NCBI RefSeq assembly: GCF_024868665.1
Contig: NC_079893.1
Span: forward strand, 6,031,854 to 6,095,853
Origin: Triplophysa rosa
Taxonomy: Eukaryota; Chordata; Actinopteri; Cypriniformes; Nemacheilidae
Direction: 5' to 3'
DNA length: 64,000 nt
Shown: positions 34,621 to 62,607 of the stretch, piece by piece
Numbering within the stretch: the first letter of the stretch is position 1
Layout: every line of letters begins with the position of its first letter
The notes under the pieces: generated by a model
Seen by the model: the letters and a program-made list of their open reading frames with translations, nothing else
What the model was told of the DNA's origin: nothing
Databases searched by the model: none
Program-made: the position numbers and the translations under genes

Positions 34621-36327
34621 CTGAATGGGTTGTACAAGTCAATCCAACTTGAACTTACTGTTTTGAACATTGGCAAGTGATAAATTGCTTTAATTCAATT
34701 AAAAATCAATTCAATTAAAATCAATACAGCTTTATTGCTAAAATATATATGGAGAGAATGCATCGAAGGAAACGTAAATAAATAAATAAGGACTCAGATG
34801 TGAGATTCACATTCCAGCTCACACTGTCTCTAGTGTAATACCAGGCGATTGCAATGTAAAAGATCAATATTTCAATTTCAGATTGCATTTTTATCCACAG
34901 AGATTAGAGAACAATCAAATTCTCGATTTTCTCCGTCTGTGGAAGGAAGAATCTTTCGGCATTACTGATAGCGAAACGAAAAAAAATTAAGGCTGGGTGC
35001 GAGGTGTTTGTTTTTGTGAATTATTCATTGAGATCTGTTTGTGCAAGTGAATAGCCACTTGCTCCAATATCGAAGGGCAAATAATACAGATTGCTCAAAC
35101 ACAACAGAGTAGGAATTTGACATTGAGAAGTAGCAACGCGGACAAAGACTTCTGCGCTGCACTGAGCCTACTGATAAACAGTTGCACGAGAGCAACACTT
35201 CATCTTCACGTCATTACAAACGTTTTGAGAGACTTTGCATATTGTTAATGTAGCATACCAGACATGCTACTTAATAAAATTATTTGATTTTACAGCTAGA
35301 TTTTACATGCAACACTGTTTTAATTGCTTATTTTAGGCCTATATTGCTTTATTCTGGACTACCAGTCTAAGAATTGTGGATTTCATAGTTTACTCTTAAT
35401 TATGGACCCGAGACGATTTAGGCAGCAAAAGAACGTTTTTTAAATAAAAGTCTCCTCAAGTTTATCCTCTGAACAAGCCATGATCTGTTCTTCTCTATTG
35501 GTTTTACTGCCACCTTGTGGCAAAGTCTGTGAAACTCTCCTTCCTAAATTATCCACTCATTAAAACTGATATTCTTTTAAATAACCCCATAAAACACTTG
35601 TTTTGTTTTTATTTTTTATTCGCCATTTGTCATTACACTTCATAAAACGCTTATCAAAAGCACCATCTACTGTACAGTAATGACCTGAAGGCTAGAAACG
35701 CATCCTGCATATTTATACCCATTAGATTTGCATATACTGTACAGTTCAATCCCAAATCAATAACTTTCATCCGCAAGCTTCGCTTTAGGTAATCTGTGTC
35801 TGCATACAGACACCTGTGGGGCTTCACAATCACACACACAGCTTTTGGAAACAGCAACATAGATTATCAGATAAACATTTAAAGTAAACAATACTGTTGA
35901 GAAAAATATAAAAGAAACACTGCACTCGAACATTCCCGGAAACTGACATCACATACGTAAACACTGCAAAAGCAAAAACAAATATGAAGAGATCAGGCAA
36001 AATTTGTGCCTTATTTGGTCAAACAAAAAGGAAAAGGTCACAACTTTCGCATTGCGAAACCGCTTTTTCTGTTTGTACCATTATCTGTATTACCATGTGA
36101 GTAAAATTAGTGGGACATGAAAGTCCAGCCTTACAAGATGCCAAATTGAAAGTGATAAATAAAATTTGGATTGAAATACCCCTCCAATGCGAATTTGAAT
36201 CACACAAATATTTTTATGAGACAGGAAAAATATTAATTATGCTTATATATCTGTGTGACTTCAATATAACAATACTGAATGAAAATATTCAAAATTCCAG
36301 CCAAACCAGAATAACATTACAGCATGA

Positions 36328-36532
36328 AAATAAATGGATAGTTTACCCATATATAAAATTATTTCATAATTTACTCACCCTCATGTCATTCAAAACCTCT
36401 ATGACTTTCTTTTGCAAAATATCTTTTTTGCTTTCTACAGGGAAAAAAAAGAGTCGTATACAGGTTTTCAATGAAATGAGGGTGAATAAATGATGACAAC
36501 ATTTTAATTTATGGTTGAACTATCCCTTTAAC
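36328..36532. repeat. fold-back element, copy E
   Basis: Starts AAATGGATAGTTTACCCATA, includes TTACTCACCCTCATGTCATT and AATGAGGGTGAATAAATGAT, and ends GGTTGAACTATCCCTTTAAC. Both ends are present but it is shorter than the others. Confidence 0.8.
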
Positions 36533-36623
36533 ACTTCAAGTAAACAAGAAACAAAGACGGATATATGTTTTTCTTAATGACAGTAGGCCTGGTAGATTAT
36601 TGTTATTTTACCTTCAAATAAAA

Positions 36624-36629
36624 TTTATT
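36624..36629 (-). terminator. cnpy3: candidate cnpy3 poly(A) signal
   Basis: TTTATT on the plus strand reads AATAAA on the cnpy3 strand, about 350 bp after its stop codon. This would give a 3' UTR of roughly 36600-36976. Confidence 0.4.
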
Positions 36630-36976
36630 TTCATTAGTCAGCAGAGCCTACAATATCATTGAAAATATACTTCAGACAACAAAAGTTGGGGGATGGTCCA
36701 CGAGACTTCTTTTTTCCTAAAAAAAAAGGAAATCTGAAAAAGTATCAAAGATTACCAACATGTACCAGCATGTGCCCAAACACAAGCAAAGGTTTGAATA
36801 AAAGCTCTGATTTGATTGGTCGATGCTATTTGTTGGATCTGACAACGGCATTTTGAACCTCCGAATTATTATTTTCTAAACTAAACTGAAATTGAAGGTA
36901 TATCAGAGATTCAGCTGTCAAAGGGACAAAAGTCCTCAAAACAAATAAACAAAAATGTTCACACCTAAGAGACATG

Positions 36977-37245
36977 TCAGAGTTCAGTTTTATCCTGGCC
37001 AAGAGGAACTTTCTTTTGAATCTCCTCATCCGAGCTATATCCAGCTTCCTCAGTTTTCCGCTTGTTTTTCTCACTTTCTGAAATTTTGGACTTTTTCTTC
37101 TTCTTCTTCTTCTTCACCTTCTTCTCTTTTTTCTGACTATCCTCGCCATCTTTGCTCTTCTTCTTCTTGCTCTTCTTTTTCTTCTTGTCCTCTGCGATGG
37201 CCACCGTGTCCCCCTTTTTCCCGCTCCATTTCTCTTTAAGACAGG
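36977..37245 (-). CDS. cnpy3: cnpy3 exon 6 (lysine-rich tail, KTEL end)
   Basis: Encodes [20 protein letters not shown], then two lysine runs separated by SKDGEDSQ, an acidic/serine part (SSDEEIQ), and the end LGQDKTEL before TGA. The poly-lysine part is coded by AAG/AAA repeats, which on the plus strand appear as a CTT-rich tract at about 37090-37190. That makes it prone to length change. Confidence 0.9.
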
Positions 37246-39384
37246 CTGCAGAGAGTACACATGTTGACAAACCTTTAGACCAGCTGTCCAAACTGTTCAA
37301 GTGATCAAATCCCAACTGTTTAGTCAGCGACATTATTTAGTAAGTGACATCATCTACATTGGTTGCTATAGTAACAGCACAAAGTCAAACTATTTAGCAA
37401 ACAGAAAACGAAGCTGGTGATATGAAGACAGACAGCACAGATTGATGATTTCTATAACATCATTCGGCACTTCAGTGTCTCATCAAATTCTAAGCTGTGA
37501 GGTAAACTAAACCCTACTGGCTATTCAATACAGTAGAAATGACTTAATTTCATTAGAAATTATGTCAAAACATGGAACAAAGCTGTGCATTTCAAAGCAC
37601 TTTAGTGTGGAGTAAAACACAGTATCATCAGTTTCACTGTACCTGTATCCTGTCCTTTCAGCACGTGTTTTTCACACAGGTAGGTTGTGAGATCTTCCTC
37701 TTGTTTGCCTTTATACCAGTCTTCAATTACATCTTCATACTGCTCCACCATCACATCACACTGAAGAATGAAATAAGTTGCAATATTTTGAGAATAAAGA
37801 CAAAATTATGAGAACTTTTCTTACTGTATGCCAACATTAAATATCCTAACTGGTGCCAAGATGTTTCAAAAAATATTTTGTGTCAAATTATTTACTCGTA
37901 TGACAAGTGGCCGTATAAAAGCGGGATGCACATCCAGCGAATTATTTCAAAATGAACCTCTTTCTGTGTGACACATTTTTACAGATCCATTTTACATATA
38001 AGTAACATTAAATTTTGAGATCTCGCACACACCTGTTTCTTGAGGTCAGCCACTTCTGCACTGGTCTCATTCCACAGTTCAAAAGGAATGTCCATAACCA
38101 CCTTCACGCCTTTATGCACGAGGTTATGCAAGGTGGAGAAGGTCTCAGACATACCCTGAGCAGAGAGCGAGAGTGTGTCAGAACTCAAAGACTAGACTTA
38201 GTTATTGAAGACATATAACTGTGATGGGGCCAGGCATCTCATCACAAACAGGTGGAATTGGGTCATTCATGTGCAAATGGGTGAAACCAGGTCAGCGTTG
38301 TAACAGGTATCAATGTTAAAGATGGCTTACCTTTGCAAAGCGATTGCTTCCATCTCTCTCTTTGTGCAGATTGTACTGCATAATTCTGGAGCAAACATTC
38401 TCCATCACCTCTATAAAACGAATATCACTACAGAAAAAGAAATAGCCGAATAATAGAATGGTCATTTGTGGCCTACGCTATTATTTTAACCCATAGACAG
38501 GAACTGAATAAAAAGGCAGACTTACGATTTGACATATTTGATGGGGGGTGCGCCTTTATCATCCAAAAAGCGGTAGTTGGTTTCAATGACTTCTTTCGTT
38601 TTGCCCGTCTCTTCAAATGCGGACTTCATCTCAATGCTTACAAATTTGCACACTATAAAAACACACAAAACACATACTGATAAGAAAAAGGGAACAGAAA
38701 GTGGCCGTACATCCAAACCTAGTGAGCAGCCTACTCAGGGCATCACAAGTGCATTCGAAATATACAAAACAGCCTATGCAAAACACTAACTTACTAGGCA
38801 GCTCACTAGGTTTGAGACACAGCCAGTGTCATGACAGATGTAAAACATGAGTTCTGTTGAACAGACTAGGAAATGCTCTCGGTTGTGACCCTGCTCGCGC
38901 ACAAGCTTATATATACCGTTGAATGGTATGAATTATGCACAGTAAGACTAGTAAATATACACCTATAAATCAATTTTACAATATCAATATATAGAAGTTT
39001 TGACACCTTTAGAAGCGAAGACAGCAAAATCATTTTTATTTGTCAAGAATAAATTTGGCAGATGTGTGGTAACGTTACACGTTGTTATTTGAGTCGTAAT
39101 GTTACAAAAGCCCCACAACGCATCTTAAATACAAATCTCAAGAACTTCTTGTATGATTCAATAATACCCATGTACAGTGCAAAACAGTCGTCTCTTGTTT
39201 CAACAAAGCATTGAAATGCACATCATTTCACGATGTATCTGAATATTGAGCAAGACTCATTGTGAATAAGGACAGTGTTCCTACCTTCACATTTATTTGG
39301 CAGATTCACCCAGTCATCGTCCCCGCTTTTGTTTGCAAACGCGGCACTTACGAAAAGTAAGACGATGTAGATAAAAACATTCAT
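36977..39384 (-). CDS. cnpy3: cnpy3: canopy-family ER co-chaperone (6 exons)
   Basis: On the minus strand the exons are 39384-39285, 38652-38526, 38427-38331, 38155-38033, 37760-37643 and 37245-36977. They give 277 residues with all phases consistent. The protein starts with a short hydrophobic signal peptide ([17 protein letters not shown]). It then has a saposin-like canopy domain with paired cysteines: [34 protein letters not shown] and [37 protein letters not shown] and [20 protein letters not shown] are near-identical to CNPY3. The lysine-rich tail after WSGKKGDT and the C-terminus also fit CNPY3 rather than CNPY4. CNPY3 (PRAT4A) works in the ER lumen with gp94 to fold Toll-like receptors (family knowledge). 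The end KTEL resembles an ER-retrieval signal. Confidence 0.9.
37643..37760 (-). CDS. cnpy3: cnpy3 exon 5
   Basis: Encodes [20 protein letters not shown] and [19 protein letters not shown]. It holds the two C-terminal conserved cysteines of the saposin-like fold. It ends with one base before GTACAG. Confidence 0.93.
38033..38155 (-). CDS. cnpy3: cnpy3 exon 4
   Basis: A 123-nt phase-0 exon encoding [20 protein letters not shown] and [21 protein letters not shown]. This is nearly identical to vertebrate CNPY3. It is a symmetrical exon, bounded by CTCAG and GTGTGT. Confidence 0.94.
38331..38427 (-). CDS. cnpy3: cnpy3 exon 3
   Basis: Encodes [20 protein letters not shown] and [12 protein letters not shown]. 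It ends in phase 0 at the donor GTAAGC. It carries one of the conserved canopy cysteines (ENVC). Confidence 0.92.
38526..38652 (-). CDS. cnpy3: cnpy3 exon 2
   Basis: Encodes [20 protein letters not shown] and then [20 protein letters not shown] to VK, with a serine codon split [22 protein letters not shown] is the canopy signature. Confidence 0.92.
39285..39384 (-). CDS. cnpy3: cnpy3 exon 1 (signal peptide)
   Basis: The ATG is complementary to 39382-39384. It encodes a signal peptide, then [16 protein letters not shown], and ends with one base of the next codon before GTAGGA. A second ATG four bases later is out of frame. Confidence 0.87.
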
Positions 39385-39479
39385 TTTTTGTTAGCGTCAA
39401 CGATTTGAAAACGAGAAATTATAAAACACTCTACATCCTTTTTCAGTGGCCGCTATGTCTGATGCTTTCACTTCCGCTG

Positions 39480-39560
39480 TGGCAGGTTGACGCTGACGAG
39501 TGAACCAATCGGCGACGGCGGAGTGGCATCGGGGAACCAATGAAAAGCGTGGGCGGGCCT
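39480..39560 (-). promoter_or_regulatory. cnpy3: probable cnpy3 promoter: two CCAAT boxes and a GC box
   Basis: About 120-160 bp upstream of the cnpy3 start there are two CCAAT pentamers on the plus strand, at 505-509 and 537-541 after 39000, spaced 32 bp. A GC box (GGGCGGG) follows at 39551. The region is the most CpG-rich for several kilobases. Paired CCAAT boxes about three helical turns apart are typical of NF-Y promoters (established knowledge). Promoter use is inferred. Confidence 0.5.
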
Positions 39561-40733
39561 GCGAATGTTTTTAATAGGCGTTTCATTATAAAAATCCACT
39601 TTGCAGGGAACGTTACGTTAAAATCCATTAAATGTGTTAAACGAAACATGTTAAAAATATATAAAAATAAATGAAAGTCCGTACATGTGCAAACTGCAAT
39701 GATGTACAGTTTAGCACGTTTGTTCTAAATGCAGTGCAGCAATTAAATTAAACAAAAGCTATTAAATTACACTTAAACTGCATCTCTAAGCTCTGTGGTT
39801 GCTTTTACTTAAATCTAGTCTATGCTCATGAATTGTTTTTCGACTCTTTAATTTATGCAAAGCATATAAACAACCACCAGATGGCACTACACTTCAGATA
39901 ATCAGATTATCTTCAAGACCTGAAATTGCTCTCATAAATTACCATGTCATGTTCTCCAATTACTCGACACCTGTTACAGGTCAGCAGTGTTGGCTCATCT
40001 TGCCAGGAGGATAGAATCAAAATATTGAAATACCCACTATTAGAAATGAGCCACACCCCTTAGCTGATTTTTTTACTTTAATATAACCATTTCTGAAGGT
40101 ATACATTTATTAACACTATACCAAAACGTTTAGGGTCACCCACTCATTCTGTAGCCTATTAATATTTTTCCCACATTTAAAAACATATTTTAGCATATTC
40201 AGTGAACCATTTGATTCAAATGAACCAAAATGTTCTCCATTTTATCAAACTAGCAGCTTCTTGAGGTCTCACCCTCGGATAAAGTACGGAAGGAGTTCAC
40301 ATATATTTCATGGCTCCTATTGGCTTATATTTCTTCATTATTCAGTCCAAGTCATACATTTCAAACACGTTTTCATTATTAAACAATATAACATTTTTGT
40401 ACGAAAATTTTATGAAAGAAATCTTCAGGGAAAGAAATGAATATGTTGGCAAAAATCACGCTGCAGTTGGACTCAAATCCAGAGCAGTGTAGTGTATACT
40501 GTACATCTCTTCTATACCTCATCAGGAATTGGCATCAAATAAGACACATTACCACGGTTACTCTGCTTTATTGAATCTGCATATTCGGCATTCCCTTGAG
40601 CTTAGATTCTGGCTGTCAGAACTACGTTTTAGTCTTTATCATATGTTCACACGTTTCCAAGGAAAAGTACAAACTGATGTAAGAATCATACAAGAGAGCG
40701 TGTATTTCATTCAAGTGTTTACACAAGCATTTA

Positions 40734-41129
40734 CAGCGCCTTGACGAAAGTATTCAGACCTTAACCAACTCTCTCATTTGACTGGATTACACAGTCCTAC
40801 GCTGAAATTGTGTGCTTTGTGATGTTTTATTTCAAGGCACAGAAACTCTGCACTGTAACTTACATTCGTCTATGTTAGAAAATGTTTAAACACAAAGGAT
40901 TTACTCCCCACATTTTATTATTTTAAAGAGCACACTGTTGCAGCCATGAATGCATCAGTCTACTAAGAATGTGCTACTAAGAGTGTAGATTATGGGGTTC
41001 TCTTGACATTTTTATTTCAATTTAAGGAATAAATATATAATCAAAAGATCAAGTTGAATCGTGAAACAATGCCAAATTTTAGTGTGTTTTGAAGTTGATT
41101 AAACGTCAGAGTGCTTTTGGCAGGCGCTG
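40734..41129. mobile_element. Tc1/mariner-type MITE with TA duplication
   Basis: Starts CAGCGCCTTGACGAAAGTAT and ends CAGAGTGCTTTTGGCAGGCGCTG. The outer bases are inverted (CAGCGCCT/AGGCGCTG) and TA lies on both sides (40732-40733 and 41130-41131). No transposase frame remains. Confidence 0.8.
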
Positions 41130-41766
41130 TATATGTTTTGTCAGCATTCATCATCGCACAATAGGGGGATTTCATATTCGATGCATGTCCCTGGACATTT
41201 CCCCTGTACCTGATTATTATAATATACTAATTAATATTCACACATAGTAAAAAGTAAAGCAGTCAAACGAAAAAGAGAACTCCCAAAACATTATATTATA
41301 TTATATATACTGTATAAATAAAGTCTGTCTAGACTAAAACAGTCTTGAAATTAAATCATTTATACATGCTATTCAAAATACAAAAATAAGATTTCAGTCA
41401 TGTTAGATTCTAGCATAACTTCAGCCCTCCGGGTGCATAACATGAGTAATCCCAGACTATGATGTGCATGTATTATAGCACTAAGGTTAAGGATCTTACT
41501 GTTACACCAGGTGAGAAACAGCATTAGCTTACAAGTAAGCTCCTTCGTAAAATACCACATCTGTACCACCGAGAGATGCATGAACATCATATCCTGTCAC
41601 ATACAGTATATATAAGATATGTTTCTTGTGATGTACACGTTCCAACACAAACTATATTTAATAAATGAAACCAACGATTATGAAGTGACATTGCTTTCAG
41701 TGCACAATGGTGAGATGTACTGTATGGAACAGGATGACAAATGGAACGAATTGGTAGATAGTTTTT

Positions 41767-42052
41767 TAAAGGAAAAGTTCACCTTCAAAATGAAAATTCT
41801 GTCATCATTTACTCATCCTGTTGTCATTTTAAACCAGTGTGATTTTCTTTCTTCTGCATAACATAAAAGGATATATTTTGAAAAATGTTGGTCACTAAAA
41901 ACATTGGTCCCCATTGACTTCTATTGCATGGACACAAAACCAACGCAAGTGAATAGGGACCAACGGTTTTTGTTACCAACATTTTTCAAAATATCTTCTT
42001 TTGTGTTCTGCAGAAGAAAGAAAGTCACACAGATTTAAAATGACAACAGGTT
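41767..42052. repeat. fold-back element, copy F
   Basis: Long inverted halves: AAAATTCTGTCATCATTTAC, TTGAAAAATGTTGGTCACTA and CATTGACTTCTATTGCATGG on one side, CAACATTTTTCAAAATATCT and TGACAACAGG on the other. It could form a long hairpin. Confidence 0.8.
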
Positions 42053-43175
42053 TGAGACACACAAGCATCTTAAAGTTCACCAATGATAACTTCTTCATTA
42101 AATTGATCATTATTTGCTATTATTGCTGAAATGTTATTATATCGTCGCTGGCGGACTGAAACCTCATATCTCCAATTTTTTCATAACATATTACAATTGG
42201 CCACCTTCATGTTTGTCTGTGGATTTTGTAAATATTTAACCAACAAAAAGTATTAAAATGAACTTGTCAACAGCGTTTAATTCATTTTCTATAAACTGGC
42301 TGTTAGAGATTTTTTAAATATTAATTAAAAAAGTCAATATTAATGATGCAATCCATAAATTTAGTCTCTTTATCGCCATCTCTGTTTGAAACATAAAATC
42401 GCAACTTTAAGTACTTATCTTACCTGGGTTAAATTTAAATAAAGTTGAACTAACCAATCAAATGATAGATTGCAGCTTTGAAGTTAACCAGCAATAGATT
42501 TGGCAACATTCACCAAAAGTCTGCATGGCTTAGGCGACGTCAGACAAGGAAGTAATTTCAGATACAAAATTGTTACATTTTGATGAACAATTCTAAAGAC
42601 GAACATTTTTTCCTCTTTGGAGTGATGTGCGCTGATGATTTGTGCGTAGTAAGACCATGCACATATACGACAAAAAGGAAACCTGGTCGACATGATTTTA
42701 TGTTCATTTTAAATGATTGTAATGATTTTTCTGTCATTTCGACACCGTCATCATCAGCATCTGTATTTTGAAATTCTTCACACAACTGTCTGAAACAGAA
42801 CTGCTGGCTTCCACAGCATGTCAAAGTGGTACAGAGAGAGAGAGAGCAACACAAATAGATAATGAAGTGGTAAACTGGTGAATAAATGTCTCAGATGACT
42901 TATCCAAATATTTGTGTATTTCTAATGAACCCTTTTGTCTATTCTGCTGGTTATGACATGTTTCCGTTTCTTCTAAACCTTTCTGTTGTCCGTCATTCCA
43001 TCCACCTCGTAAATAGCTTTCGATTTGGTTAAATCTCAGAGAGAAAATACTAATATTGCAGCAGCAAACTAAATGCGATAAAAGAAAGAAATCGGTTGTG
43101 GTTAAGGTAATAGTTATTGATATCGTCACTGATTATTGTTATTATCAAAGTGCTGTACAGTACATACTAGCAATA

Positions 43176-58532
<15,357 letters not shown>

Positions 58533-59077
58533 CTGCGGAAAAGAGAAAAAGAGACATTTGTAAATGGACTTATAAATGATGGTGAATAATGGGAGCCATA
58601 CGCAAAATGACCAATTAACTAGGAGCAAAATGGTACCAATGATATTCTGGCAGGAATTAATGATCGTGAATCGAAGCGAGTATTAGGATTGAAAGGTTTG
58701 ATTCAATTCAGTAAGTTAAAAGAAGCACATTTTAAATACGAGATAATTGCCTGTATCTATAAACGTTCCAAATCCACAGTATTTCACTACATTGCACTAA
58801 ACCTATTCCATTTATTTCAAACTGTTTTTATAATTATTTTACTTCCTTATGAGATATATTGTTTGCCAGTTTGACATGTGAGTCACATCTTATTCAACCT
58901 GGAGAGAAAGAGGGCAGAAAAAATGATCTCAATTTATAAATTTGTGTAAATGACTGATGATTATACTCAATTAGATAAGGACGTTATTGAAACTTATAAT
59001 TCAACTAATAAAGTCATGCCTGGTAGTTGAGAAAATAATGGATCTGCTTTGATTTATTATACAAAACGCTAATGGTG

Positions 59078-59560
59078 CTTAAAGTCCCAGTGAAATAAAA
59101 AATTACAATTCTTATTTTTTTCATGAAATATTGCAGCTTTTATAGTAAATAGCTTGTCAATGTGTGTCATTTTCTTTTTAAAATTCATGTAACCTCATAA
59201 TCTTCAGTTAAAATCTGAAAATGCATTTCCGTCCTGAAATGACTATCCATCTCAAATGACTTAAATTAGATGGCTTGGGCGGAGCATCTGTGAACTCCTC
59301 CCCTCCAACTGTCAGTCTGCTGCCAGTTTCATTTCAAAATGCAACAGCTGTTTTTATACATACAATCAATTCGCAGTGAAAAACGCAAGCCACGCCTCCA
59401 CATCTGCATCCGTTGTTGCGCATTAACACATTTTGCTCTGAAATGTGACTCATGGTTTACAGCTGAATAGGAAAGCGATGACAGAAAGACAAATACAATC
59501 GGCAAAGGCAAATTGTAATGCATCATTATTATTCTCAATTGTCCTCAAAGCAGGGAGCGG
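59078..59560. repeat. possible dispersed repeat
   Basis: Starts CTTAAAGTCCCAGTGAAATA, a phrase that heads a common cyprinid dispersed repeat, and continues to GGGCGGAGCATCTGTGAACT and CCACGCCTCCACATCTGCAT. The boundaries are uncertain and no second copy is in the window. Confidence 0.4.
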
Positions 59561-60639
59561 AAGAAAAATGGGGAAAAGCTTCTTGGGAGTGCAAACAAAG
59601 TTAATTATTATTTAGTGGATCGCTGCAGGAGTCTTTAAAAGACGGCGACCCTTAAAACATCTGCATTGAAGCGAATCGAGCCAAGAGCTGACTTGCCTCA
59701 TATTTCATGGCACATTTATTGCTAAGTTATCCAGTGGCTGTAATGGAAAATGTTGCGTGGGATGACAACATACAGTGTATGATAGATGAGTAACAACTCT
59801 TTTTGAAATCCAAAGTTTCCATTGTTGAAAATTTCCATAGTATGTCCTGAGTAGGTGATGACTTTCAGCCGTGGACATCCGAACATCTGCTAAACCCGCG
59901 GTCGATCACTGGCTACCCAATCCCTCAATCACAAAAGGTCCCTTAGGAAAAGACAATCAACCTCCATTTAATGAGGTAAGTTAATAGAAACACCCGGAAC
60001 CCTTGGGGAGGGGGCGGGGAAATGTGGAAAAGGACTCGGGAGTGTATTTAACAGAGCTTGAGGAAAGAAGATAGGACATAGTAATTTCCTTCGGATTGTT
60101 TTATAATGAACAGTTGAGCTTTAAGGTCATGCGAGTTGGTTTGGTTCTCCATACCTGACTTGTTTGTATTTCTTTTCTGGTCCTGTGGTAACTCCACGGC
60201 AATAAGGGAAATTCCTTCTTCATCCATCAATATCAGAACTAACCTTCAGGCGGCCCCTTAGCTAACAACACCATTCCTCAACCTGCCGTGAAATGAGACT
60301 GATAACATCCCAGCTGGCTTGCGCTGCTATGCAATGTAGTAATGGTTGGCAATTGTGTGGATAGCAAGCAAATGTATGCCGTCTTCGTTTTTTGACCGGT
60401 GGGTATTAGTCAGGGGGCAAAGATGGGATTCATATGTGTACAGTAACACTGCATTCAGTACAAAGATGGATGGTGTAGTTGCGTTTGGTCGACTTAGTTC
60501 TTACATTTTACATCGCCTACCTCCATCTTATATAGTATGTGAAGATCAGTTAATGATTTGAGTATTATGTCCGAAAACTAAGTATGCGAGAAATAAAACG
60601 GTAAGCAAGAAAATCCCTGGATGGTCTACTGCTTCCGTC

Positions 60640-61088
60640 TTAAGGGACAGTTCACCCCAAAAAAGAAAATTCTGCCATCATTTATTCACCCTTAAGTTGT
60701 CCCAAACTTGTATAAAGTTTGTTGCTCTGCTGAACAAAAAGGAAGATATTTGGAAGAATGTTTGTAACCAAACAGTTCTGGGGCACTATTGACGATCATA
60801 GTAGGGAAAAAGCCACTATTCACACGAACATGATTGATCATTTATTCATCTTCATGTCATTCCAAACATGTGTGACTTTTTTCCTTCTGCAGAACACAAA
60901 AGAAGATATTTTGAAGAATGTTAGGATCCAAACATTAGACCCCTTTGACTTCCATTGTATGGACACAAAACCACTCACATTTCTCAAAATATCTTCTTTT
61001 TTGTGCTACAGATGAAAGTAACACAGGGTTTAAACAACCGTGTCCATGTCCATGTCCAAATTTTTATTTTTGGGTGAACTGTCCCATT
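60640..61088. repeat. fold-back element, copy G, composite
   Basis: The left end GGGACAGTTCACCCCAAAAA and the right end GGGTGAACTGTCCCATTGG are inverted. Inside there are two successive left-half-like blocks (ATTCACCCTTAAGTTGTCCC, then TTCATCTTCATGTCATTCCA), so one copy seems to sit within or beside another. Confidence 0.8.
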
Positions 61089-62607
61089 GGCTTATAATAC
61101 CGATCTCTACCCACAGCTATACTGATGTTGGGTGGGAAAGGGTCACTAATCAATGAATCTAAACATATATTTGATTAAAGGATACAGATTTGAATCACAA
61201 TCATCATTACTGACATGCATGTGTAAACTTAAAGGCAGATTTGTGAGACAGGTCATAAGGTGAACAGAAGGAAAGGTTATGAGGTAAGATGTTGTTCATC
61301 TGCCTTGTTTGACAGAAAGTGATTACAGAGCAACAGATGTCCTGTTCATGTTCTGGTTGCTAGGGAGCAGTATGCTAATGAGCATTGATCTCTGGTTCTG
61401 ATAATGCGAAGAGTTTGGGCTGCAGGTTCACTCATGAAGAGTCACTGACTCTAATGCAGACTCCAGGAATACATTAAGCTCTACACATGACATGCATCCG
61501 ACTTGCATGATATGCATATGATGAAATGCAGTCTAGTCATGTCGGCTGAGGTGTGGACTAGATAAAAATGAATTAAGGCAGTGGATTTTAGATGACCCAA
61601 CACCTGCGAAGAGATGAAGTCAACTTCTTCGAGGACCTCAGATTTTGGCAACTCTGAATCAACATACAAAACCATTCCCTATTCTGTATATTGTAATCAT
61701 TATTATAACAACATTCTCATTGTTCATATCTTAGAAATGTATACTTTTGCAATTTGAACATTAGTTTAACACATCTGATGACAGATTAATTGTAACATAA
61801 AATGTGCATTTTCTTCACTCAAAAATGAATTTATTACCTTTGCTTAATTTAATTGATGAAAGTACACACGATTTAATTGAGGTCATTCTAATTAAATTAG
61901 TTTAGTTTAGTCAACACAATTTATTTGGTTTAGATTAAATGACTTTACTAGAGTAAAGGCTAATTCACATTGATCTGACAAACTCGCTGCATTGGCTTTT
62001 CACTGGTTGACCATGTATGATCAGCATTTGTTGGATCGTGGAATATTATACAAATATTGTAGTGAACTAAATCACTTTCTAATGAATGAAAGCAAGATAA
62101 TATTTGTTAGTTTTCGGATTGCATAGAAGACACTTGTTGCGAAATAAATTATTTATTTTATTAGCAAAAACAGATTGAGTTAGCTGTATGGATTTTTTAG
62201 TTTTTTTTTTTTGTTATAACTAAATCAAAACAACCCAGTTGTGCAGTTTGATTGATATTACTTGGAATCCACAATAAAAAAACATGAACGAGTTATCTGT
62301 TTTTGCAAATGAAGTCTTCAAATGTATGAACATTATATACACAAGGTAGCAGGTTTTACTTTACTCATCTTCAAACAAAAAATACATAAAAGAGAACAGA
62401 AAATACTGTGAAAAGCCAACATCAACATGGGTTTCACACTGATCTGATATACTTTTTTTGGTTTTGTTGGTGTTTGTCGGATCAATGTGAATTGCTCAAT
62501 ATAATATACAATATAAAGCACTATACAAATATATGTGACGTGAAATGTAAATAGGTTCTCAACTGCACTGGCTTTAGAAACATTTTCAACCATCAAGTGG
62601 CTGTATA

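Larger units (their letters stand above)
32011..36620. other. intergenic region between dach2 and cnpy3 (convergent)
   Basis: Contains a candidate conserved stretch (32660-32840), a degraded SINE tail near 33430-33465, a G-run at 33557-33567, the dispersed repeat at 34460-34620 and fold-back copy E at 36328-36532. No gene is supported. Confidence 0.55.
39561..43175. other. intergenic region between cnpy3 and trpc5
   Basis: Contains a Tc1/mariner-type TIR element (40734-41129) and fold-back copy F (41767-42052). It also includes the 3' flank, and probably the 3' UTR, of trpc5 next to 43175, where I cannot place a confident poly(A) signal. No gene is seen. Confidence 0.5.

Noticed and set aside
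36110..36493. A 127-codon open frame
   Set aside because: Its second half is fold-back repeat copy E and the first half is AT-rich intergenic DNA. No protein similarity is seen.
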